Source: Citreicella sp. C3M06 (lineage in GTDB: Bacteria; Pseudomonadota; Alphaproteobacteria; Rhodobacterales; Rhodobacteraceae). From it: DNA of 64,000 nt. The notes under the pieces are model-generated. The model searched no databases and was not told where the DNA came from. It saw only the letters and a list, made by a program, of their open reading frames with translations. The stretch is taken from NCBI RefSeq assembly GCF_018860705.1, contig NZ_JAHKQA010000007.1:115257-179256 (forward strand). The letters run 5' to 3'. Shown piece after piece: positions 44,722 through 54,548 of the stretch; the stretch's first letter is position 1, and each line of letters begins with the position of its first letter. Made by a program: the position numbers and the translations under genes.

Positions 44722-45444
44722 TCAGGCCCGCGCGAGACGGTCGATCCAGGCCGCGCGGGCAGCGGGCAGTGGCTTGTCGCGCAGCGCGGGGGCGAGGTGG
44801 CTGTGCAGGAAATGGCCGGTGGTGGTGAGCGCGATCAGGATGTCGGCATCGCTGGCCTCGCCTTCGCCAAGCAGGACAGCGGGCAGGGGCAGCAGCCGGT
44901 CGGCCCACGCGCCCGCGCCCTCGGCAGAGACCGCGCGACCGGTGCGGGGGGACACGTAGACCAAGCCGGTGCTGGCGCCGGTCACGGCACAGGAGGTGAG
45001 ATCGAGGCCGAAACCCATGTCTTCGAGCAGCGCCAGTTCCCAGCGCAGATAGCCCAACGGCCAGAGCGATTGTTCGCCGAGCAGGTCGAGCAGCGCTTCG
45101 GTGCGGCGATAGAGTGCGGGGTGGGGTTCGCGTTCGGGCAGGCAGAAGCACAGCAGCTCGGTGACCGCGTTCAGCCCGGCAAGGGCGCGCCGGTCTGCCA
45201 TGGCGGTGGCAGCGCGGCTGCGTTGGGGTTCGACGGTGAAGGCGCCCATGTGGTCTTCGAGGCGGGCTCGCCATGTCAGATCGAGCTGCGCGCCCGGTTG
45301 CAGGCTGGGCGCAATGCGGCGCGAGGTGCCGCCGCGCAGCACCCCGAGGTGGCGGCCATGCTGCGGGGTGAAGACCTCCAGGATGGCCGAGGTCTCGCCA
45401 TGCTTGCGGGCCTTGAGAAGAATGCCGGTGTCGCGCCAGTCCAT
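44722..45444 (-). CDS. recO: DNA repair protein RecO
   Basis: RecO (240 residues) acts with RecR and RecF to load RecA on SSB-coated DNA. The N-terminal OB fold reads [19 protein letters not shown], and the rest is the helical C-terminal domain ([16 protein letters not shown]). The four zinc cysteines of some family members are absent, as in many alphaproteobacteria. ATG 45444 is the usual start; ATG 45459 five codons earlier has a slightly better ribosome site. The gene stands apart from era, with which it is often linked. Confidence 0.9.
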   Translation of the reverse strand: MDWRDTGILLKARKHGETSAILEVFTPQHGRHLGVLRGGTSRRIAPSLQPGAQLDLTWRARLEDHMGAFTVEPQRSRAATAMADRRALAGLNAVTELLCFCLPEREPHPALYRRTEALLDLLGEQSLWPLGYLRWELALLEDMGFGLDLTSCAVTGASTGLVYVSPRTGRAVSAEGAGAWADRLLPLPAVLLGEGEASDADILIALTTTGHFLHSHLAPALRDKPLPAARAAWIDRLARA

Positions 45445-45653
45445 CGGTCTGTTATCCATTGCCTTGCGAGACCCTGCAAGTTGGGGCGAGGTTTTGCGAT
45501 GATGCCGGTCGTGGGCCTTGTCGCCCCGATGGTTTCCCTGTCCGCCCTTGGTGGGGTGGCGGCGCAATCTCTTGCCACATCGGTGGATCATCCCGGTGAG
45601 ATGGCCCTGCGGGTAAGGGGGGGGCATGGCGCGGTAATTCACCATTTTGACCA

Positions 45654-45923
45654 ATGCGATGGTGGCGGCCGGCTTCGGGAGGTGGCGTCGCGTTCTGGCA
45701 GGGCGGTCTGGCGTTGTGGATCGGGATCGTCGGCGTTGTCTACTGGCTGCTGCTGGCCAAGCCGCTGAGCGGGCTTGATGCCATTGCCAACTGGGGGCTG
45801 TTCGCGCTGATCCCGGCGCTGACGGTGCCGTGGTGGCTGATCGCCGCGCCAAAGAACGGGCTGCGCCTTGGTGGTGCGCTGGGGGTGTGGTCTAGCCGCT
45901 GCTCTACGTGCCTTATGCGCTGA
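45654..45923 (+). pseudogene. Possible decayed small membrane protein gene
   Basis: A plus-strand frame contains two good hydrophobic helices ([19 protein letters not shown] and [18 protein letters not shown]) followed by [13 protein letters not shown]; then the sensible reading passes to another frame, where PLLYVPYALKRKTRPR continues after a TAG. Just upstream, a third frame reads [10 protein letters not shown]. This looks like a small two-helix protein broken by two frameshifts. I know no family for it. The bases from 45445 to 45653 hold no better gene. Its tail runs into the cspA terminator. Confidence 0.3.
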
Positions 45924-45930
45924 AACGCAA

Positions 45931-45957
45931 AACGCGGCCCCGAATGGAGGCCGCGTT
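45931..45957 (-). terminator. Terminator of the cold-shock gene
   Basis: AACGCGGCC / GGCCGCGTT, a perfect 9-bp stem with a 9-base loop, 35 bases after the cspA stop. On the minus strand it runs into TTGCGTTTC. Confidence 0.7.
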
Positions 45958-45991
45958 CATCAATTCCGATGCCCCGAGGGGCGGGAATGGC

Positions 45992-46198
45992 TTAGGCGAG
46001 GGCGAGGTTCGACGCCGACTCACGGCCGTCACGGCCGGATTCGATGTCAAAGGTCACCTTCTGGTCGTCCCGCAGGCCGGTCAGGCCAGCGCGCTCAACA
46101 GCAGAGATGTGCACGAACACGTCCTTGCCGCCGTTGTCGGGTGCGATGAAGCCGAAGCCTTTGGTGGTGTTGAACCATTTCACGGTGCCAGTGGCCAT
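45992..46198 (-). CDS. Cold-shock domain protein
   Basis: A 68-residue CspA-family protein, a five-strand OB barrel that binds single-stranded RNA and DNA. RNP1 (KGFGFIAPD) and RNP2 (DVFVHIS) are intact. The ATG at 46198 follows AAGGAGA; the open frame continues upstream without family sequence. The 186 bases before it (to DUF1491) form a long leader with a hairpin just before the ribosome site (CTGCCGC/GCGGGCAG with one bulge), as in many csp genes whose leader controls translation with temperature. Which csp paralogue it is cannot be told. Confidence 0.93.
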   Translation of the reverse strand: MATGTVKWFNTTKGFGFIAPDNGGKDVFVHISAVERAGLTGLRDDQKVTFDIESGRDGRESASNLALA

Positions 46199-46384
46199 GT
46201 GATGTCTCCTTGGTAGTCTGCCCGCAACATGCGGCAGCTTGGCATTGTCAGTCTGGATCGATAGCCTGAACGCCGTTTGAAGGGAGACAGAGGTCGACAA
46301 AGATAGAGGTCAGCAAGGGCTACCTACGCGCAACGGCTGAGTCGGGCAAGCATTCTTTTCAGGCCACCTAAAAATTGGGCGAAC

Positions 46385-46717
46385 TTACTCTGACAGGCCG
46401 TCTTCGTTCAGCAGATGGCGACCTTGGCGGTCTTCGACTTCGATCACCCACAGGTCGGTGTCAAAGCCACGCTGGCGCGCGATGGCCGCATCGACCTCGC
46501 GCTCGTCGCCGCTGGCAAGCTCTGTCCAGTTGCGCGCACCGGTCATCAGATCAAAGCCGCGGGTGAAGGCGCGGGCCTTGCCGTCAAGCGTGGCGAGCTT
46601 GATCAGCACCGCGCCCGCGGTGTCATCGCCATGGGCCGTGACGTAGGCCGGGATCAGGGCCAGCGACAGCCGCGCAAGATAGGCATCGACCCAGAACCGC
46701 GTGGTCAGGCGCGCCAA
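46385..46717 (-). CDS. DUF1491 family protein
   Basis: A 110-residue cytosolic protein beginning MARLTTRFWVDAYLARL, the start of the alphaproteobacterial DUF1491 family; GFDLMTGARNWTELASG and the acidic C terminus also fit. Function unknown. Its start immediately follows the era stop (adjacent bases), so it is co-transcribed and probably coupled with era. That linkage suggests a role around ribosome assembly, but nothing in the sequence proves it. Confidence 0.82.
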   Translation of the reverse strand: MARLTTRFWVDAYLARLSLALIPAYVTAHGDDTAGAVLIKLATLDGKARAFTRGFDLMTGARNWTELASGDEREVDAAIARQRGFDTDLWVIEVEDRQGRHLLNEDGLSE

Positions 46718-47635
46718 TCAGTTGCCGTCCTTGAAATCGAGCCCCATCTCGGAATAGCGCTCGGCCTCTTCGAGCCAGTTTTCGCGCAGCTTGACCTGAA
46801 GGAACAGGTGCACCTTGCGGCCAAGGAATTCCTCGATGTCGGCGCGGGCGGCCTGCGACACCGCCTTGATCGTCTCGCCCTTCTTGCCTAGAACGATGCC
46901 CTTGTGGCCATCGCGCGACACATAGATCATCTGGTCGATGCGGGCGGAGCCGTCTTCGCGTTCCTCCCACGCTTCGGTTTCGACGGTCAGCTGGTAGGGC
47001 AGTTCCTGATGCAGGCGCAGGGTCAGCTTTTCGCGGGTCATCTCGGCGGCGATCATGCGCATGGGCAGATCGGCGATCTGGTCTTCGGGGTAAAGCCACG
47101 GACCGGCGGGCACGGCTTGCGCCAGCCATTTGCGCAGCTGCTCAACGCCATGGCCCTTTTCGGCAGAGATCATGAAGGTCTCGGCAAAGGGGTAGGCTTC
47201 GTTCAGGGATTGGGTCAGGGCCAGCAGGCGCGGGGCTTCGACCCGGTCGATCTTGTTGATCGCCAGCGCGACCTTGCTGCCCTTGGGCAGTTCGCCCAGT
47301 CCTTCGAGGATGGCTTTCACCCCGTCGGTCACGCCGCGATGCGCCTCGATCAGCAGAACAGTGATGTCGGCATCGGCGGCGCCGCCCCACGCGGCCTTGA
47401 CCATGGCGCGGTCGAGCCTGCGGCGCGGTTTGAACAGGCCGGGCGTGTCGACGAACACCAGCTGGCTGTCGCCTTCCATCGCGACGCCGCGAATGCGGGT
47501 GCGGGTGGTTTGAACCTTGTGGGTCACGATCGACACCTTCGCGCCGACCATGCGGTTCGTCAGCGTCGACTTGCCGGCATTCGGCTCGCCGATGAGGGCG
47601 ACGAATCCGGCGCGGGTTTGTGTGGTTTCGGTCAT
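46718..47635 (-). CDS. era: GTPase Era
   Basis: Era (305 residues) is an essential GTPase that binds the 3' end of 16S rRNA and helps 30S assembly. The G motifs are GEPNAGKST (G1), DTPGLF (G3) and NKID (G4). The C-terminal KH domain has the GKKGETIK loop. It begins a two-gene unit with DUF1491; rnc and lepB, its common partners, are 1.3 kb upstream on the same strand but are separated by a DMT gene and a plus-strand gene. Confidence 0.97.
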   Translation of the reverse strand: MTETTQTRAGFVALIGEPNAGKSTLTNRMVGAKVSIVTHKVQTTRTRIRGVAMEGDSQLVFVDTPGLFKPRRRLDRAMVKAAWGGAADADITVLLIEAHRGVTDGVKAILEGLGELPKGSKVALAINKIDRVEAPRLLALTQSLNEAYPFAETFMISAEKGHGVEQLRKWLAQAVPAGPWLYPEDQIADLPMRMIAAEMTREKLTLRLHQELPYQLTVETEAWEEREDGSARIDQMIYVSRDGHKGIVLGKKGETIKAVSQAARADIEEFLGRKVHLFLQVKLRENWLEEAERYSEMGLDFKDGN

Positions 47636-47770
47636 GTGATGGGTCCGATGCTGAAAGATCCGTCAGCACATAGTGCTTTTCGCGGTGCAACACCATATCT
47701 GCAGGAACGCTCCGGACCCGAGTCGTGTTTGATCAGCGGGCCGGGGGCATTTTGCGCAAGGAGCGCGGGT

Positions 47771-48049
47771 ATGAAACCACTTTTGACAGCAGCAATTCTT
47801 GTGACCATGGCGGGTGCGGCCTTGGCTCAGGATCTTTTTGTGCCAACCATCCACGCGCGGCAGATGGATGGCAGCTACAAGTCCTACCCGATCAAGGGCG
47901 CCGAGGATGGCATGGACCGGGACGCCTGCGACCGTCAGGCCCGCAGCTGGATTCAAAAGAACCGCGCCGCGATTCAGGCGGCGGACAATTCGATGTCGGC
48001 GCCCGGCAGCGGCAACGCCATTCAGGTGATCTGCGAAGGCAAGGGCTGA
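47771..48049 (+). CDS. Small secreted protein, unknown family
   Basis: A 92-residue protein with a clear signal peptide (MKPLLTAAILVTMAGAALA, cleavage before QD). The mature part of about 73 residues has two cysteines (in RDACDRQARSW and IQVICEGKG) that could form a disulfide in the periplasm. AAGGAG precedes the ATG at eight bases. I do not recognise the family. The last 28 bases overlap the 3' end of the convergent DMT gene. It is divergent from era. Confidence 0.7.
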   Translation: MKPLLTAAILVTMAGAALAQDLFVPTIHARQMDGSYKSYPIKGAEDGMDRDACDRQARSWIQKNRAAIQAADNSMSAPGSGNAIQVICEGKG

Positions 48050-48912
48050 CGCGCCCGCAGCAGCGTGTAAATCCCGCTGGTTACGATCAACAGCCCGCCG
48101 GCGAGGGTCCATAGGTCGGGGCGCTCGCCAAAGAACACGTAGGCAAAGCCGAGAGCCACCAGAAGCCGCGAATAGCGGAAGGGGGCCACCACCGACACCT
48201 CTCCGGCGCGCATGGCGCGGGTCAGCGCGAAATAGGCGGCGGCGCCGACGCTGCCGGTCAGCACAAGACGCAACAGCTCGCCCGCCTCGGGCATCCGCGG
48301 CGGGGCTGGATCGAACGGCAGCATGATCAGCCCGGCGACGATGATCACCGAACAGCCGATGACGCCAAGCTGGTTCGCCGATACCGCCGGAGGGCTCGCC
48401 CGTGTGAACAGATCGCGCATGGCAAAGCCGACCATGCCCGCAAGCGCCAGCAGCGCATCGATTCGGAACGCATCGGGGGTGGGGCGCAGGATCAGGATGA
48501 CCCCGGCAAAGCCGATCGCCATGGCGATCCAGCGCGCCGGGCCGACCCGCTCACCCAGCAACAGCGCCGCCCCCGCCGTGACCACCAGCGGCGCGGCCTG
48601 AAGAATGGCCGAGGTCACCGACAGCGGCGTCCAGGCCAGCGCCAACGCAAAGAACAGGCGGCCCATGATCTCGAAAAAGGTGCGGATCAGCAGTGTCGGG
48701 CGCAAGATCGCCGGGTGCAGCACCGGCTCGCGCGCGTGTAGGGTCAGCGCAATGTAGATCGCCGTCGCGGTGACGCCGAAGATCAGCGTCGCTTCGCCCG
48801 GCGGCAGGCCGGGGGTCACGGATTTGAACAGCGCGTCCTCGACCGCGAACAGAAACATCGAGACGCACATGAACAGTGCGCCCAGAGCATTGCCTGACAG
48901 CCGGTCAATCAC
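48022..48912 (-). CDS. DMT-superfamily (EamA) transporter
   Basis: A 296-residue membrane protein with ten helices in two EamA repeats (for example [20 protein letters not shown] and [20 protein letters not shown]). Substrate unknown. Start is a GTG at 48912, inside the last codons of rnc (8-base overlap), so it is coupled to lepB-rnc. The association with rnc may be only genomic. It is not closely similar in sequence to the other DMT protein at 19.9 kb, beyond shared family motifs such as ILxLRPTP. Confidence 0.87.
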   Translation of the reverse strand: MIDRLSGNALGALFMCVSMFLFAVEDALFKSVTPGLPPGEATLIFGVTATAIYIALTLHAREPVLHPAILRPTLLIRTFFEIMGRLFFALALAWTPLSVTSAILQAAPLVVTAGAALLLGERVGPARWIAMAIGFAGVILILRPTPDAFRIDALLALAGMVGFAMRDLFTRASPPAVSANQLGVIGCSVIIVAGLIMLPFDPAPPRMPEAGELLRLVLTGSVGAAAYFALTRAMRAGEVSVVAPFRYSRLLVALGFAYVFFGERPDLWTLAGGLLIVTSGIYTLLRARQPLPSQIT

Positions 48913-49588
48913 CGTTTACCACGGCCAGCAGCGCCGCAGCGGCCTGTTGCTCGGCCTTGCGCTTGGCGCCGGCGGTGGCCTGTGCGCTCTCGCCGGTGGC
49001 CAGTCGGGATTCGATGGTAAACACCGGCGCGTGATCGGGGCCCGAGCGGGACACCTCGACATATTGAGGCGGCGGCATGCCACGCGCCTGCGCCCATTCC
49101 TGAAGCGAGGTCTTGGGATCGCGCGCGTCATCTTCGACCCGGTCGATCCGGTCGGCCCAGAGTCGCAGAATCAGCGCCTTGGCACTGTCGAAGCCCGAAT
49201 CGAGATAGACGGCGGCGATCACCGCCTCCATCGCATCGCCCAGCAGCGCCATCTTGCGCCGCCCGCCCGACATCATCTCGGAGCGGCCCAGTTTCAGCGC
49301 CGCGCCCAGATCGACGTCGCGCGCGACCTCGGCGCAGGCTTCCTTGCGCACCAGCGCGTTGAAACGCGGGGCAAGCTGGCCCTCGGAGGCGCGGCGATCC
49401 GAGCCCAGCAACGCCTCGGCCATCACCAGCCCCAGCACCCGGTCGCCAAGAAATTCCAGCCGCTGGTTGTCCTCGCGCCCGGGCGAGGACATCGACGAAT
49501 GGGTCAGCGCGCGGCGCAGCCGCTCGGGATCTTTGAAGCGGTGGCCAAGACGCTCTTCGAGCGCGGCAATTTCAGCGGATCGTTTCAT
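48905..49588 (-). CDS. rnc: Ribonuclease III
   Basis: RNase III (227 residues) cuts double-stranded RNA in rRNA precursors, mRNAs and antisense duplexes. The catalytic signature [14 protein letters not shown] and the second acidic site [14 protein letters not shown] are present, followed by a double-stranded RNA-binding domain ending [13 protein letters not shown]. It overlaps lepB by four bases (ATGA) and the DMT gene by eight. Confidence 0.96.
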   Translation of the reverse strand: MKRSAEIAALEERLGHRFKDPERLRRALTHSSMSSPGREDNQRLEFLGDRVLGLVMAEALLGSDRRASEGQLAPRFNALVRKEACAEVARDVDLGAALKLGRSEMMSGGRRKMALLGDAMEAVIAAVYLDSGFDSAKALILRLWADRIDRVEDDARDPKTSLQEWAQARGMPPPQYVEVSRSGPDHAPVFTIESRLATGESAQATAGAKRKAEQQAAAALLAVVNGD

Positions 49589-50415
49589 TGCAGCTTGTGG
49601 AAGAACCTGTCAGCCCGCCAGGTCCAGAAGTACAGCATCGAGCGGCCCGAAGACGAGAACATCACGCGCGATGCCTTGCCGATCAGGTTCGCGGCGGGCA
49701 CGAAGCCGACGCCGCCCGCAGCATTGGGCACGCGGCTGTCGGAAGAATTGTCGCGGTTGTCGCCCATCATGAAATACTTGCCGGCGGGCACGGTATAGAC
49801 GCCGGTATTGTCCGACCCCTGCATCGCGATGTTCAGAATGTCGTGCGAGACGCCGTTGGGCAGGGTTTCGGTCAGGCGTTCCTTTTCGCACAGCCCGCCG
49901 GTGCCGACCGGCCCGTTTGCGCAGCGTGGGCGCAGCTGCTGCGGGCCCTGCGGTGCGGCGGTTTCGGTGAACAGGCCGTTCGGCTCGACCTTGACCGGCT
50001 CGTCATTGATATAGAGCAGCCCTTCCTTGACCTGAATCCGGTCTCCCGGCAGGCCGATCAGGCGCTTGATGAAATCCGAGCCGTGCACCGGGTGGCGGAA
50101 CACCACGATATCGCCGCGCTCCGGCTCCGATCCAAGGAACCGCCCGTCTTCGCCCATCCAGCCGCACAGGTCCTTGGCGTCGATGTCGATGCCGATCTGC
50201 GGTAGGCGGATCGACGGGCAGGAGGCGTAGGAATAGCCATAGGTCATCTTGTTGACGAACAGGAAATCGCCGATCAGCAGCGTGTCCTTCATCGACCCGG
50301 ACGGAATCCAGAAGGGCTGAAAGAACAGCGTCCGGAAGATGCCTGCGATGAGCAGCGCATAGACGACCGTCTTGATGGTCTCGACGATGCCGCCCTGTTC
50401 TTTCTCTTTCGCCAT
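49585..50415 (-). CDS. lepB: Signal peptidase I
   Basis: LepB (276 residues) removes signal peptides from exported proteins at the outer face of the inner membrane. The N-terminal helix is followed by the nucleophile Ser41 (IPSGSM) and the general base Lys117 ([13 protein letters not shown]); [11 protein letters not shown] is the C-terminal motif. An insert holds two cysteine pairs ([10 protein letters not shown] to LCGW, and RPRC to GGLCEKE), seen in some alphaproteobacterial forms. It is first of lepB-rnc-DMT. Confidence 0.96.
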   Translation of the reverse strand: MAKEKEQGGIVETIKTVVYALLIAGIFRTLFFQPFWIPSGSMKDTLLIGDFLFVNKMTYGYSYASCPSIRLPQIGIDIDAKDLCGWMGEDGRFLGSEPERGDIVVFRHPVHGSDFIKRLIGLPGDRIQVKEGLLYINDEPVKVEPNGLFTETAAPQGPQQLRPRCANGPVGTGGLCEKERLTETLPNGVSHDILNIAMQGSDNTGVYTVPAGKYFMMGDNRDNSSDSRVPNAAGGVGFVPAANLIGKASRVMFSSSGRSMLYFWTWRADRFFHKLQ

Positions 50416-50654
50416 GAAGCTCAGCCCCTGATTTCACGCAGTCTGATGCGCAAAATGCGCCTCGGCTTCATGGGCGGCAGGCCCCGGAGTGTCAAGACAC
50501 AGGCCCGCGTGGCATGCCGTCGCGACGGCAGGGCTCGATTGTCGCGCGCTGCGGGCTAGATCGCGGCGCGAACCTGCGAAATCCTGCGTGCGGCAGTTGT
50601 GACCGGCGCCCGCGCTTGGCATCAAGGATGTGCAACAATCGAAAGGAGGCGCGC

Positions 50655-52241
50655 GTGAGTGTCCAGACCACGGATCCGAGCGATCTTTTCATCATCGGTG
50701 GCGGCATCAATGGCTGCGGCATTGCCCGCGATGCGGTCGGGCGCGGCTATAGCGTGACATTGGCCGAGATGAACGATCTGGCCTCGGCGACCTCGTCGGC
50801 GTCGACAAAGCTGTTCCACGGCGGGCTGCGCTATCTGGAGTATTTCGAATTCCGCCTCGTGCACGAAGCGCTGGCCGAACGCGAGGTGCTGATCCGCGCC
50901 ATGCCTCACATCGCCTGGCCGATGCGGTTCGTGCTGCCCTATCATCCCTCGATGCGCTTTGAAAACGACACGCCCACCTCAAAGCTGCTGACCACGGTGA
51001 TGCCGTGGATGAAGGGGCGGCGCCCGGCGTGGCTGATCCGGCTCGGGCTGTTCATGTACGACCATCTCGATCTGGGAAAGCGCAAGATCCTGCCCGGAAC
51101 GGCGCGGCTGGATCTGCGCAGCGCCCCCGAGGGCGCGCCGCTACAGGACCGGTTCGAGACGGCCTATGAATATTCCGATGGCTGGGTACAGGATTCGCGG
51201 CTCGTGGTGCTCAATGCCCGCGACGCCGAAGCGCGGGGCGCGCAGATCCTGACCCGCACCAAGGTGGTCTCTGCCGCCCGCGAAGACGGGCAGTGGCGGA
51301 TCGACTTGCAGGACACAGAAACTGGCGCGACGCAGACCCGCTATGCCAAGATGCTGATCAACGCGGGCGGGCCGTGGGTTGGCGACATCATTCACGAAAA
51401 GGTGCATCTGAACGTGCGCGAAGGCGTACGGCTGGTGCGCGGCTCGCATATCGTCACGCGTAAGCTTTACGATCACGACAAGTGCTATTTCTTTCAGGGC
51501 ACCGATGGGCGGATCATCTTTGCCATCCCTTATGAACAGGATTTCACCCTGATCGGCACCACCGACGCCGAGCACACGGATGCCAACGAGGCACCGGTCT
51601 GCACCCCCGAAGAGCAATCCTACCTGATCAATTTCGCCAATCATTACTTCAAGCAGCAGCTGAGCGATGCGGATGTGGTCTGGACCTATTCCGGCGTGCG
51701 CCCGCTATATGACGACGGCGCCAGCAGCGCCACGGCGGCGACGCGGGACTACACGCTCAAGGTCGAGGCGAGCGGCGGCGCGCCGATGCTCAACGTGTTT
51801 GGCGGCAAGATCACCACCTATCGCCGCCTTGCCGAAAGCGCGCTCGACAAGATCGACGCCGCGCTCGGGCGCAGCACCGAAAAATGGACCGCCGAGGCGT
51901 CGATGCCCGGCGGCGATTTCCCGGTCGACGGGGTGGCTGCGCTGATCGCATCGCTGCGCGAGGCACATCCGTTCCTTGATCAGCGCTGGGCGAGGCGGCT
52001 GATGCGAACCTATGGCACCGACGCGCGGGCGATCCTTGGGGTGTCGACCGGGGCCGAGGCGCTTGGAGAGGATTTCGGCGCCACCCTGACCGCCGCCGAG
52101 GTAGACTGGCTGATGGATCGCGAATACGCCCGCACGCCGCAGGACGTGCTGTGGCGACGCACCAAGCTTGGCCTGTCGATGCCCGAGGAGGGGCTGGCAC
52201 GGCTTGGGGACTATATGGATGCCCGTCGCGCACGGGTCTGA
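50655..52241 (+). CDS. glpD: Glycerol-3-phosphate dehydrogenase (quinone)
   Basis: GlpD (528 residues) is a peripheral membrane FAD enzyme that oxidises glycerol 3-phosphate to dihydroxyacetone phosphate and reduces ubiquinone. The FAD motif LFIIGGGINGCGIARDAV is at residues 11-28, and SSASTKLFHGGLRYLEYFEF follows. The GTG start at 50655 has AAAGGAGG. It leads glpD-glpK (15-base gap). The 239-base region shared with the divergent lepB shows no obvious GlpR operator. Confidence 0.96.
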   Translation: MSVQTTDPSDLFIIGGGINGCGIARDAVGRGYSVTLAEMNDLASATSSASTKLFHGGLRYLEYFEFRLVHEALAEREVLIRAMPHIAWPMRFVLPYHPSMRFENDTPTSKLLTTVMPWMKGRRPAWLIRLGLFMYDHLDLGKRKILPGTARLDLRSAPEGAPLQDRFETAYEYSDGWVQDSRLVVLNARDAEARGAQILTRTKVVSAAREDGQWRIDLQDTETGATQTRYAKMLINAGGPWVGDIIHEKVHLNVREGVRLVRGSHIVTRKLYDHDKCYFFQGTDGRIIFAIPYEQDFTLIGTTDAEHTDANEAPVCTPEEQSYLINFANHYFKQQLSDADVVWTYSGVRPLYDDGASSATAATRDYTLKVEASGGAPMLNVFGGKITTYRRLAESALDKIDAALGRSTEKWTAEASMPGGDFPVDGVAALIASLREAHPFLDQRWARRLMRTYGTDARAILGVSTGAEALGEDFGATLTAAEVDWLMDREYARTPQDVLWRRTKLGLSMPEEGLARLGDYMDARRARV

Positions 52242-52256
52242 AGGGGGGAGACCGCA

Positions 52257-53744
52257 ATGAGCTATATACTCGCCATCGACCAAGGCACCACGTCGAGCCG
52301 GGCGATCCTGTTTGACGAGACTCTGAAGATCGCCGCCGTCAGTCAGGAAGAATTCACCCAGCATTACCCCGATTCAGGCTGGGTCGAACATGATTGCATG
52401 GATCTGTGGACCAGCACGGCGGCCACCTGCCGGGGGGTGATGGAAAAGCATGGCGTCAAAGCGCGTGACATTGCCGGCATCGGCATCACCAACCAGCGCG
52501 AAACTACGCTGGTCTGGGATCGCAAGACCGGCAAGCCAATCCACAATGCCATCGTCTGGCAGGATCGGCGGACCTCCGATTTCTGCAAGAAGCTCAAGGC
52601 GCAGGGCCATGAGGAAACGGTGACCCGCAAGACCGGGCTGCTGCTCGACCCGTATTTCTCGGCCACCAAGGTTGCTTGGCTGCTCGACAATGTCGAGGGC
52701 GCGCGGGCGCGGGCCGAAGCGGGCGAGCTGGCCTTTGGCACCGTCGATTCGTGGCTGGTCTGGAACCTCACCGAAGGCCATGTGCATGTGACCGATGCCA
52801 CCAACGCCGCGCGCACCATGCTGTATGACATTCGCCACGGGCGCTGGTCCTCGACCATGTGCGAGATGCTGGGCATCCCGATGTCGATGCTGCCCGAGGT
52901 CAAGGATTGCGCCGCCGATTTCGGCATGGCGCGGGCGGATCTGTTCGGGGCCGAGATCCCGATTCTGGGCATCGCCGGCGATCAGCAGGCGGCGACAATC
53001 GGGCAGGCGTGTTTCCGGCCCGGAATGCTCAAATCCACCTATGGGACGGGGTGTTTCGCGCTGCTCAATACCGGGGACGAGATGGTGACATCGAAGAACC
53101 GGCTGCTGACCACCATCGCCTATCAGCTCGATGGCAAGCGGACCTATGCTCTGGAAGGGTCGATCTTTATTGCCGGCGCGGTGGTGCAATGGCTGCGCGA
53201 CGGGCTGAAGATCATCCGCAGCGCGTCTGAATCCCAGCCGCTGGCGCAAAGCGCCGATCCGTCGCAGTCGCTTGTCATGGTGCCGGCCTTCACCGGGCTT
53301 GGCGCGCCCTACTGGAACGCCGAATGCCGGGGGGCGGTGTTTGGCCTGACCCGCAACAGCGGCCCTGCCGAAATGGCCCGCGCCGCGCTGGAATCGGTCG
53401 GCTACCAGACCCGCGATCTGCTGGATGCGATGCACGCCGACTGGTCATCCGATGCCGACGATCCCACGCTGCGGGTCGATGGCGGCATGAGCGCCAGCGA
53501 TTTCGCCATGCAATTCCTTGCCGATATCACCGGGGCGGCTGTCGACCGGCCCAAGGTGCTGGAGACCACCGCCATGGGCGCGGCGTGGCTGGCGGGCCAA
53601 CGGGCGGGTCTTTACCCGGACATGGACGGCTTCGCCAAGACATGGGAGCTGGAGCGCCAGTTCGACCCTGCGATGGACGACGCCACCCGCGAGGACAAAT
53701 ACGCGGCATGGAAGCGCGCGGTGAAGGCGGCGCAGGCGTTCTGA
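52257..53744 (+). CDS. glpK: Glycerol kinase
   Basis: GlpK (495 residues) phosphorylates glycerol to glycerol 3-phosphate with ATP, feeding GlpD encoded just before it. FGGY-family motifs are [15 protein letters not shown] at the N terminus, [13 protein letters not shown] and the later [13 protein letters not shown]. The ribosome site GGGGGGAGA precedes the ATG. No glycerol facilitator or GlpR gene is beside it, so uptake and regulation are encoded elsewhere. Confidence 0.97.
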   Translation: MSYILAIDQGTTSSRAILFDETLKIAAVSQEEFTQHYPDSGWVEHDCMDLWTSTAATCRGVMEKHGVKARDIAGIGITNQRETTLVWDRKTGKPIHNAIVWQDRRTSDFCKKLKAQGHEETVTRKTGLLLDPYFSATKVAWLLDNVEGARARAEAGELAFGTVDSWLVWNLTEGHVHVTDATNAARTMLYDIRHGRWSSTMCEMLGIPMSMLPEVKDCAADFGMARADLFGAEIPILGIAGDQQAATIGQACFRPGMLKSTYGTGCFALLNTGDEMVTSKNRLLTTIAYQLDGKRTYALEGSIFIAGAVVQWLRDGLKIIRSASESQPLAQSADPSQSLVMVPAFTGLGAPYWNAECRGAVFGLTRNSGPAEMARAALESVGYQTRDLLDAMHADWSSDADDPTLRVDGGMSASDFAMQFLADITGAAVDRPKVLETTAMGAAWLAGQRAGLYPDMDGFAKTWELERQFDPAMDDATREDKYAAWKRAVKAAQAF

Positions 53745-53807
53745 CGCTCTTGACAAGGCCGCGAGGCGCGCGCGTTCTGCCGGGGCGAAGCAGAAAGGCC
53801 CGGCACC

Positions 53808-54548
53808 ATGCAGACAACCCGCGGCGGCAAGACCGTCTTTGGCGCGACCCTTGGCATTCTGATGCTGGAAACGCGCTTTCCGCGCATTCCCGGCGATATG
53901 GGCAACGCGCTGACATGGCCTTTTCCGGTGCAATACCGGGTGGTGCGCGGCGCCTCGCCCGACAAGGTGGTGCGGCAGGATGCGCGGGTTCTGGTGGATC
54001 TGTTCATCGAACAGGCGCAGGATCTGGTGGCGCATGGCTGCGACGGCATCACCACCAATTGCGGCTTTCTGGCCATCGTGCAGGATAAGATCGCCCGCGC
54101 CGTGCCGGTGCCGGTCGCGACCTCGTCGCTGATGCAGGTGCCGATGGTGCAGGCGATGCTGCCGCCGGGCAAGCGGGCGGGCATTCTGACGATCTCGAAA
54201 TCCACGCTGACCAACCGGCATTTGGCGGCGGCGAACGTGCCGCTCGATACGCCCGTCTGGGGCACCGAGGGCGGGCGAGAGTTCACCCGGGCGATCCTTG
54301 GGGATGAGCCCGAGATCGACTTTGCCGTCTGCCGCGCCGACATGATCGACGCAGCCCGGGATTTTCACGCGGCGCACCCAGAGCTGGGCGCGATCGTGCT
54401 GGAATGCACCAATATGGTGCCTTACGCGGCGGATGTGCGGCGGGTCACCGGGCTGCCGGTGTTTTCGATCTACAGCTTTGTGCAATGGTTCCAGCAATCG
54501 CTGATGCCACGGCGGTTCCCCGACGCGCTGGACGATCCGCGCTATTAA
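53808..54548 (+). CDS. Aspartate/glutamate racemase family protein
   Basis: A 246-residue cytosolic protein of the Asp/Glu racemase superfamily. The two catalytic cysteines expected of this fold are in GITTNCGFL and VLECTNM, so it should be active as a racemase or related lyase (hydantoin racemase and maleate isomerase belong here too). Substrate is unknown. It starts 63 bases after glpK; whether it shares its transcript is unclear. It overlaps the end of the convergent TauE/SafE gene by four bases. Confidence 0.82.
   Translation: MQTTRGGKTVFGATLGILMLETRFPRIPGDMGNALTWPFPVQYRVVRGASPDKVVRQDARVLVDLFIEQAQDLVAHGCDGITTNCGFLAIVQDKIARAVPVPVATSSLMQVPMVQAMLPPGKRAGILTISKSTLTNRHLAAANVPLDTPVWGTEGGREFTRAILGDEPEIDFAVCRADMIDAARDFHAAHPELGAIVLECTNMVPYAADVRRVTGLPVFSIYSFVQWFQQSLMPRRFPDALDDPRY

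Noticed and set aside
45502..45768. A plus-strand frame with a signal-like start [18 protein letters not shown]
   Set aside because: After the hydrophobic start the sequence turns into disordered Arg/Ser/Gly/Cys typical of a wrong frame, and it conflicts with the better hydrophobic frame at 45654-45923.
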